A stretch of 7,888 nucleotides of DNA, taken from positions 1 through 7,888 of the forward strand of contig CALDLG010000041.1 in assembly GCA_937910785.1 (NCBI GenBank), written 5' to 3'. Positions 1-4,467 of the stretch are shown here, one piece after another (position 1 is the stretch's first letter; every line of letters begins with the position of its first letter). Origin of the DNA: an uncultured Lachnospiraceae bacterium. GTDB lineage: Bacteria; Bacillota; Clostridia; Lachnospirales; Lachnospiraceae. A program made the translations under genes and the position numbers. The notes below the pieces were generated by a model. The model worked only from the letters and a program-made list of their open reading frames with translations, was not told where the DNA came from and ran no database searches.

Positions 1-1
1 T

Positions 2-148
2 TTCATCGCGGGTGCGGAGAAGCTTCTGGAAGAGAAAAAGAAGAGCTGTCTGGAGGAGATTCTGAAACTGGTGAAGGAAGTGATGGAGTATGGGGTGACC
101 GGAGAAGAGATTTTGTCGGCCATACGGCAGGCGGCATTCGGAAATTGA
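2..148 (+). CDS. GntR-family transcriptional regulator, YtrA subfamily (C-terminal 48 residues, 5' truncated by window)
   Basis: The frame is open from base 2 and ends at TGA 146-148, giving 48 residues that begin FIAGAEKLLEEKKKS and end AIRQAAFGN. The visible part is two charged amphipathic helices, the first Glu/Lys-rich and the second around VTGEEILSAIRQA. This resembles the short C-terminal dimerisation region of YtrA-type GntR regulators, which follows an N-terminal winged helix and often reads like 'LSEEELLELL'. The DNA-binding domain lies outside the window, so the family call rests on this tail plus context. The context is strong: YtrA-type repressors are usually the first gene of an operon with an ABC ATPase and permease, exactly what follows after 19 nt. 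In that family the regulator represses its own operon and is relieved by cell-envelope stress; here that is inference. Another small helical regulator is possible. Confidence 0.6.
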   Translation, partial: FIAGAEKLLEEKKKSCLEEILKLVKEVMEYGVTGEEILSAIRQAAFGN

Positions 149-152
149 GGAT

Positions 153-160
153 GGGGAGGA
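153..160 (+). promoter_or_regulatory. Ribosome binding site for the first ABC ATPase gene
   Basis: GGGGAGGA lies 7 nt before the ATG at 168. It is a near-perfect anti-Shine-Dalgarno match at good spacing and supports that start. It falls in the 19-nt gap after the regulator stop codon, so the two genes are probably co-transcribed. Confidence 0.8.
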
Positions 161-167
161 GAAGGAT

Positions 168-1073
168 ATGATTGAAATATATAACGTGACCAAGACATTC
201 GACAATATCAAAGCGGTGGATGCCGTCAGTGTTGTGATTAAAGAAAATACGGTTTTTGGTCTGATCGGTACAAACGGCGCGGGGAAGAGCACCGTGCTTC
301 GTATGGTAACAGGCGTTCTGAAACCGGATGAGGGATCGATTGCGGTCGATAACATGCCGGTTTATGACAATGCGGAAACGAAGAAGCGGATGTTCTTCAT
401 CGCGGATGAACCTTATTTTTTCACAGGGGCCAATGCGGTGACGATGGAACGCTATTACAGCAGCATTTACGAGGAATTTGGCAAAGAGGAATACTATGAA
501 TACCTGAAGAAATTTAATCTGGAGGAAAGCAGAAAAATCAGCACTTTTTCCAAGGGCATGAAGAAACAGCTTGCGTTGCTGCTCGGGATCTGTTCTCATA
601 CGAAATATCTTCTGTGCGACGAGACATTTGACGGGCTCGACCCGGTCATGAGACAGGGCATAAAAAGCATTCTGGCCAAGGAGATGGAGGAAAGAGGACT
701 GACGCCGGTTATCGCATCCCATAACCTGCGGGAGCTTGAGGATATCTGTGACCATGTGGGACTTCTGCACAGAGGCGGGGTACTGCTTTCCAGAGACCTG
801 GAAGATATGAAATGCAATATTCAGAAGGTACAGTGTGTATTTACATCCGCCGAGGAAGAAGTGAAAGCGCTTGGCGGAATGGATCTTTTGAAAAAAGAAC
901 AGAGGGGATCGCTGTGCACCTTTACGGTGCGAAGCACAAAAGAGGAAATTATGGCACGTTTTGCAACGGTCGATACGGTATTTTTCGAAGTCCTTCCTTT
1001 ATCCCTGGAAGAGATATTTATCAGCGAAACGGAGGTAGTGGGCTATGACATCAAAAAACTCATTCTTAGCTAA
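168..1073 (+). CDS. ABC transporter ATP-binding protein (YtrB/BcrA-like, ABC-2 exporter type)
   Basis: This 301-residue protein is the cytoplasmic ATPase that would power the permease encoded next. Visible motifs are Walker A GTNGAGKST (34-42), a degenerate signature FSKGM (127-131) in place of LSGGQ, Walker B YLLCDE (147-152) with the catalytic Glu at 152, D-loop GLDP (156-159) and switch His185 in ASHNL. The usual Q-loop glutamine region reads FFIADEPYFF, so an acidic residue appears to replace Gln. This and the relaxed signature are common in ATPases of ABC-2 type exporters such as BcrA/YtrB. Residues from about 215 to 301 form an accessory C-terminal domain beyond the ATPase fold. The ATG at 168 is set by a strong ribosome binding site. 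The gene overlaps the permease by 29 nt, indicating translational coupling. The substrate is unknown; peptide antibiotic or lipid-linked cell-wall ligands are possible from family precedent. Confidence 0.92.
   Translation: MIEIYNVTKTFDNIKAVDAVSVVIKENTVFGLIGTNGAGKSTVLRMVTGVLKPDEGSIAVDNMPVYDNAETKKRMFFIADEPYFFTGANAVTMERYYSSIYEEFGKEEYYEYLKKFNLEESRKISTFSKGMKKQLALLLGICSHTKYLLCDETFDGLDPVMRQGIKSILAKEMEERGLTPVIASHNLRELEDICDHVGLLHRGGVLLSRDLEDMKCNIQKVQCVFTSAEEEVKALGGMDLLKKEQRGSLCTFTVRSTKEEIMARFATVDTVFFEVLPLSLEEIFISETEVVGYDIKKLILS
1031..1035 (+). promoter_or_regulatory. Ribosome binding site for the permease gene, inside the ATPase gene
   Basis: GGAGG lies 9 nt before the ATG at 1045, within the last codons of the ATPase gene. 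It supports the overlapping start at 1045 and coupled translation of ATPase and permease. Confidence 0.75.
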
Positions 1074-3174
1074 CAGTAAGGAAAATTATAAACGCAGAAT
1101 CTGGGTTTTGGCGGTCAGCATTCTGGGACAGCTCGTACTGTATCCGGGTGTTCTGACGGTTTATTTAAGCAGAATCAGATTCTGGAATGCGGACGGAGTC
1201 TATAACATGCCGGAGCTGTATAAGATGGCGCTTCAGGGTGCGGCGACGGACGCGCTTGGATTTCAGCCGTTTGGCGCATATCTGATCATGTTTCTTGCCA
1301 TTCTGATTGCGGTACAGGGTTTTTCTTATCTGTATGACAGAAAAAAGGTGGATATGTACTACAGCGTTCCGGTTTCGTCCAAAAGACGGTTCGTCGTGAT
1401 TTATGTGAATGGTCTTATGATGTATATCATACCGGCGCTTGCCAGCATTCTGATCGCCGTTATAATGGCGGCCGTGCAGGGAAGCCTGACCATAAGAGGG
1501 GCAGCGGAATGCGGACTGGCGATATTATTTAACCTTTTGTATTTTCTGATCGTATATCATACGGCCATTCTCGCCGTAATGCTCACCGGAAACGTGGTAA
1601 TAACGGGGTTTGCGGTTTTTATCTTCCTGTTCATCGGATATGTGGCGCTGGTAACGGGAAATGCACTTGCAGGCAACTTTTTTAAGACGAAGTGTCCTTA
1701 TTTTGAGGAATCGTATCTGACGGGTTCCATTTTCGTAGAATATAGCGTTAAAGTCAGTTCCCTGAAACATGCCTCTTCCTTATCGGAGATTGTAAGGAAT
1801 ATTTTACCGGTTTATGGGAAGTGGTTTGTGTCAGCGCTGTTACTTCTGGCGTTTGCTTATCTGTGCTACAGAAAGCGTCCGGCGGAGGCGGCGGGAAAAG
1901 CGATGGCGTTTTCCACGTTAAAGCCATTTGTTAAAATAGTTGTTTCCGTTGTGACAGGACTGGTAGCCGGCTGGCTTATTTATGATGCAACCTGCTATAA
2001 TGCATGGATTACCGCTCTTGGCATGATCTGCGGAACCCTGTTGTGCAGTATCGTTATGGAGGCAATTTACGAGGCAGATGTCCGTGGAGTATTCAGGCAT
2101 CTGATATCGACCGGTATCGGGGCTGCGGCGATTGGCTTTATCTTCTGCATTTTTCAGTTCGATCTGTTCGGATATGATTCTTATGTTCCGGATGCGGACG
2201 AGGTAGAAAGCGTTGCACTGGATCTTGGCCCCTATCAGAATTACTGGGAATGGGATGATGCGGCTGAGTCGGTTTCCTATATGATGGACAGTGAGTATCT
2301 GCGGAAACATATGTTTCTGACGGATGTGGATGCGGTCTGCGAGCTGGCGCGGAAAAGTCAGGGAATCTATACCGATATGGAAGACCGCAGAGGAATCAAT
2401 GTTCTGTATCGTCTGAAATCGGGCAAAGAGGTGAGCCGGCGCTTCTGGGTGGATTTTGCGGACGAAACGAACAGGGAGCTGCTCGACAGAGTGATTGGGA
2501 CGGAGGCGTATCGAACCGGCTTTTATATGATCTCTCAGGAGAACATCAATACGGTCATCAGCGAGATGAAGCGGGAATGGGGGATTAGTTATACGAACGG
2601 GGCGATTTCCACCGATCTGCCTGTTTCCGAGTCGGAGCGGCTGCGGGAAATGTGGCTGAAGGATATGGAACAGTTCAATTTCACGATGGCAGGCAGCGAG
2701 AAGCCATGCGGGGAACTGAGCTGGCAGATCATTAACGGACACGTCAGAATGGAACTTCCGGTATACGAGAGCTTTACCAATACGATTTCCGTCCTGGAAG
2801 AATATCAGGCATACTATCCGGTGGAGCTGCGGGTGGAAGATATTCTCAGCATGGAAGTGACAAACTGGCATAATCAGCAGGAAAACGGCACCTGGACCAC
2901 ATATGAGGCGGTCAGGGTGGATGAGCCGGTATCCCCTGTTACGGCAGAGTTTACGGATCCGGAGGAAATCGCACAGATTGCGGAAAATATTTATCCGGGG
3001 TCGCTGGATACCTTCTGGATGTCGAATGCCTTTGAAAGCGGCTATGAAGTCGTCGTTACGTTTAAAACGGACTCGGCATATCCGTATAATAGAGGATATA
3101 CTGATTATTCGTTCCTGTCAGGGCAGATACCGGATTTTGTGCTGGAGAAAACGGCCTATGGTGAGAACAATTAA
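1045..3174 (+). CDS. ABC-2-like permease with nine TM segments and a large C-terminal extracellular domain
   Basis: This 709-residue protein is the membrane partner of the upstream ATPase. By eye there are nine hydrophobic segments: about 19-41, 76-97, 117-143, 155-180, 182-206, 260-275, 295-314, 321-341 and 353-371. Positive residues sit in the N-terminus (SKENYKRR) and in the loops at 98-116, 276-293 and 342-352. The positive-inside rule therefore puts the N-terminus inside and the C-terminal 338 residues outside. The 98-116 loop, with YDRKKVDMYYSVPVSSKRR, resembles the 'S-x-P-v-s-R' loop after TM2 of YtrC/YtrD-type permeases, which are likely to contact the ATPase. The ectodomain (372-709) is rich in aromatic and acidic residues, has no recognised catalytic motif, and may match the DUF6449 family often seen in such permeases; I could not confirm this. 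The start at 1045 overlaps the ATPase gene and has a GGAGG site. Export substrate is unknown. Confidence 0.82.
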   Translation: MTSKNSFLANSKENYKRRIWVLAVSILGQLVLYPGVLTVYLSRIRFWNADGVYNMPELYKMALQGAATDALGFQPFGAYLIMFLAILIAVQGFSYLYDRKKVDMYYSVPVSSKRRFVVIYVNGLMMYIIPALASILIAVIMAAVQGSLTIRGAAECGLAILFNLLYFLIVYHTAILAVMLTGNVVITGFAVFIFLFIGYVALVTGNALAGNFFKTKCPYFEESYLTGSIFVEYSVKVSSLKHASSLSEIVRNILPVYGKWFVSALLLLAFAYLCYRKRPAEAAGKAMAFSTLKPFVKIVVSVVTGLVAGWLIYDATCYNAWITALGMICGTLLCSIVMEAIYEADVRGVFRHLISTGIGAAAIGFIFCIFQFDLFGYDSYVPDADEVESVALDLGPYQNYWEWDDAAESVSYMMDSEYLRKHMFLTDVDAVCELARKSQGIYTDMEDRRGINVLYRLKSGKEVSRRFWVDFADETNRELLDRVIGTEAYRTGFYMISQENINTVISEMKREWGISYTNGAISTDLPVSESERLREMWLKDMEQFNFTMAGSEKPCGELSWQIINGHVRMELPVYESFTNTISVLEEYQAYYPVELRVEDILSMEVTNWHNQQENGTWTTYEAVRVDEPVSPVTAEFTDPEEIAQIAENIYPGSLDTFWMSNAFESGYEVVVTFKTDSAYPYNRGYTDYSFLSGQIPDFVLEKTAYGENN

Positions 3175-3176
3175 AG

Positions 3177-3236
3177 AATCATAAAATCATAATCATAAAA
3201 TCATAAAATGAAAGAATTATAAAAAAGAATCATAAA
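3177..3236. repeat. Degenerate low-complexity TCATAA repeats after the permease stop codon
   Basis: TCATAA occurs at 3179, 3187, 3193, 3201 and 3230, with spacings of 8, 6, 8 and 29 nt. A wider unit AGAATCATAAA is seen at 3175 and 3226, with a one-base variant at 3213. This looks like slippage-grown A/T sequence immediately after the stop codon. No function is evident. Confidence 0.6.
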
Positions 3237-3266
3237 TAAAAAGAAACTTAAAAACATAAAAAATGC

Positions 3267-3334
3267 ACAGTGAAACGCGGGGCTGTCTGCTTTATATAAT
3301 GCTTGATAAAGAAGGCAGTTTCTGCGTTTACTGT
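3267..3334. terminator. Long imperfect hairpin, possible terminator; U-tract only on the minus strand
   Basis: The left arm 3267-3295 pairs with the right arm 3306-3334 around a 10-nt loop (3296-3305). The outer stem pairs ACAGTgAAACGCGG with CTGCGTTTACTGT, with one bulged G and a G-U pair. The inner stem pairs CTGTCTGCTTTAT with ATAAAGAAGGCAG, with one wobble and one mismatch. The two parts are joined through GG opposite TTT. On the + strand the stem is followed by ATTTCCCAG, a poor U-tract. On the minus strand it is followed by GCATTTTTTATGTTTTT, a good one. It could end the first operon weakly, stop antisense transcription, or be a remnant of a mobile inverted repeat. Confidence 0.45.
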
Positions 3335-3404
3335 ATTTCCCAGAAATGATCAGGTATATTTTGAAGCATAAAGTAAAAGGTTAAGAAGGAAAATATAAGG
3401 AAAA

Positions 3405-3420
3405 CATTAAGACATTAAGA
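3405..3420 (+). repeat. 8-bp perfect tandem repeat (CATTAAGA x2)
   Basis: Two exact adjacent copies of CATTAAGA lie at 3405-3412 and 3413-3420. Each contains one of the TTAAG motifs of this spacer. Confidence 0.7.
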
Positions 3421-3526
3421 AAGAAAAGAACAGGAATCGAGGATTAGGAAAAAAGTTAAGAAAAAAGTTAAGAAGGAACAGTTTAAAAAATCAGTTTAAA
3501 GAGCAGATAAATTAAAGACAGATAAA

Positions 3527-3575
3527 TTTAGATAGATTTTTTTAGATAGATTTAGATTTTAGATAGATTTAGATT
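3527..3575 (+). repeat. 17-bp tandem repeat with TTTAGATAGATTT core
   Basis: The core TTTAGATAGATTT occurs at 3527-3539, 3541-3553 and 3558-3570. The last two copies extend to a perfect 17-bp tandem repeat (3542-3558 and 3559-3575). A looser related string AGATAAATT occurs just upstream at 3505-3528. The array lies about 100-145 nt upstream of the -10 box of the next operon. It may be slippage-derived and could contribute DNA curvature or binding sites, but nothing in the sequence proves a role. Confidence 0.75.
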
Positions 3576-3649
3576 AAAGAACAGATCAGGAATAAAAAAA
3601 CAGGAAGAAAATGTTAAGAAATATTAAGAATTGGAGCAGGAAAAAACAG

Positions 3650-3678
3650 TACCACTTTATGGAAATCTGTTATATAAT
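3650..3678 (+). promoter_or_regulatory. Probable promoter of the second operon (consensus -10, weak -35)
   Basis: TATAAT at 3673-3678 is a perfect -10 hexamer, 51 nt upstream of the ATG at 3730. At 17-nt spacing the -35 position (3650-3655) reads TACCAC, a poor match to TTGACA. Transcription would start near 3685, giving a leader of about 45 nt. The strong -10 with a weak -35 fits an activator-dependent promoter, with the TTAAG pair at 3614-3628 as candidate site; that link is inference. Confidence 0.5.
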
Positions 3679-3710
3679 AGGATGAATATAACAGGGTAAA
3701 AAGAAACGAC

Positions 3711-3720
3711 AGGAGAAAGG
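3711..3720 (+). promoter_or_regulatory. Ribosome binding site for the second ABC ATPase gene
   Basis: AGGAGAAAGG precedes the ATG at 3730. Its GAAAGG part is 9 nt from the start and its AGGAG part 14 nt, so pairing probably uses the right half. It supports the start at 3730. Confidence 0.6.
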
Positions 3721-3729
3721 CAAGGGATT

Positions 3730-4467
3730 ATGAAACAGGCAGAACCCGTTATCTGCGTTAAGGATTTATATAAGATCTACCGGGTCGGAGAGACAAAAGT
3801 GCGTGCGCTTAACGGCGTGGACTTTACGATCAACAGAGGCGATTTCTGTTCCATCGTGGGCACATCGGGATCAGGAAAATCCACGCTGTTAAATATGATG
3901 GCAGGTCTGGAGAAACCGACCAGGGGCGAGATCATCATTGCAGGAGAGCATATGGAGAAAAAATCGGAGAACCAGCTCGTCGCCTTCAGGCGGGAGCATA
4001 TCGGATTTATTTTTCAGTCCTTTAACCTGATGGGAACGATGAATGCCATCGAAAATGTGGCCCTGCCGCTTACTTTTCAGGGAGTGGACAGGAAATCCCG
4101 CAACAGGAAGGCGGAAGGAATGCTGGATCTGGTGGGACTTACGAAACATAAAAAGCATAAGCCGAATCAGATGTCCGGAGGACAGCAGCAGCGTGTCGGC
4201 GTCGCGCGCGCGCTGGTGGTGGAGCCGGAAATCATATTTGCGGACGAGCCCACCGGAAATCTGGACTCCAATACATCGGTGGAGGTTATGAATCTGATGA
4301 AGAAGATCGTGCGGGAGAAGAACCAGACGCTTGTCATGGTAACCCATGATAATTATCTGGCAGGGTTTGCGGATGTGATTCTGCACATCAGGGACGGGAA
4401 GATCGTACAGATAGATGATAATCGAGGGAAGGAAGAAAACGAGAATGTGCAAGAGACAAATGTGTAA
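3730..4467 (+). CDS. ABC transporter ATP-binding protein, LolD/MacB (YknY-like) family
   Basis: This 245-residue protein is a complete cytoplasmic ATPase of the family that drives MacB/FtsX-type permeases. Motifs are all canonical: A-loop region around IYRVGETKVRALNGV, Walker A GTSGSGKST (44-52), Q-loop Gln96 in IFQSFNLM, signature MSGGQQQR (148-155), Walker B IIFADEP (168-174) with Glu173, D-loop NLDS (177-180) and switch His206 in VTHD. The FQSFNLM and DEPTGNLDS wording is typical of the LolD/MacB/YknY/BceA branch rather than of uptake systems. The length is usual for the family. The last 16 or so residues are charged and lie beyond the ATPase fold; part of that DNA is shared with the start of the next gene (23-nt overlap). 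The partner permease is at 6749-7888. Family members use ATP to move a periplasmic or extracellular partner or peptide rather than to pump across the membrane; the substrate here is unknown. Confidence 0.93.
   Translation: MKQAEPVICVKDLYKIYRVGETKVRALNGVDFTINRGDFCSIVGTSGSGKSTLLNMMAGLEKPTRGEIIIAGEHMEKKSENQLVAFRREHIGFIFQSFNLMGTMNAIENVALPLTFQGVDRKSRNRKAEGMLDLVGLTKHKKHKPNQMSGGQQQRVGVARALVVEPEIIFADEPTGNLDSNTSVEVMNLMKKIVREKNQTLVMVTHDNYLAGFADVILHIRDGKIVQIDDNRGKEENENVQETNV
4424..4435 (+). promoter_or_regulatory. Ribosome binding site that selects the start at 4445
   Basis: GAGGGAAGGAAG ends 9 nt before ATG 4445. In-frame ATGs also exist at 4415, upstream of this site, and at 4460, which has only a weak AAGAG before it. 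The position of this purine block and the signal peptide layout favour 4445. Confidence 0.6.

Larger units (their letters stand above)
3381..3628 (+). promoter_or_regulatory. Cluster of seven same-strand TTAAG motifs, possible regulator binding sites
   Basis: TTAAG starts at 3381, 3407, 3415, 3456, 3468, 3614 and 3624, always on the + strand. Pairs are spaced 8 nt (3407/3415), 12 nt (3456/3468) and 10 nt (3614/3624). The last pair is one helical turn apart and lies about 45-60 nt upstream of the -10 box of the second operon. OmpR/PhoB-type response regulators bind direct repeats of about this length and spacing, so activator sites are possible. The A-rich composition could also create such motifs, and no regulator gene is in the window. 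Confidence 0.3.
3175..3729. other. 555-nt non-coding A-rich spacer between the two ABC operons
   Basis: No convincing gene was found on either strand. A hand count of 3361-3660 gives A 155, T 70, G 58 and C 17. That is 25% G+C, with strong purine excess and near-absence of C on the + strand, unlike the G+C-richer genes on both sides. From left to right it holds degenerate TCATAA repeats, a long imperfect hairpin, scattered TTAAG motifs, a 17-bp tandem repeat, a -10 box and the ribosome binding site of the next gene. It probably contains the end of the first transcript and the control region of the second. Confidence 0.85.

Noticed and set aside
3..770. 255-codon open frame on the minus strand opposite the regulator and first ATPase
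   Set aside because: It lies antisense to a clear ATPase with all motifs, its protein is His/Arg/Phe-rich without recognisable domains, and it fits a shadow of the coding strand.
1918..2871. 317-codon open frame on the minus strand within the permease gene
   Set aside because: It is fully inside the permease gene, with composition typical of an antisense shadow (many His, Arg, Ile) and no domain or operon context.
2903..3184. 93-codon Arg-rich + strand frame overlapping the permease 3' end
   Set aside because: It is an out-of-frame shadow of the permease with no ribosome binding site and biased Arg/Ile composition.
3295..3300. TATAAT in the spacer as a second promoter
   Set aside because: The hexamer runs into the hairpin loop and the -35 position reads GAAACG. 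No leader or gene follows within 400 nt.
3175..3729. CRISPR array or riboswitch in the repeat-rich spacer
   Set aside because: The repeats are short, degenerate and lack regular unique spacers. The C-poor sequence next to the start codon cannot form a structured aptamer.
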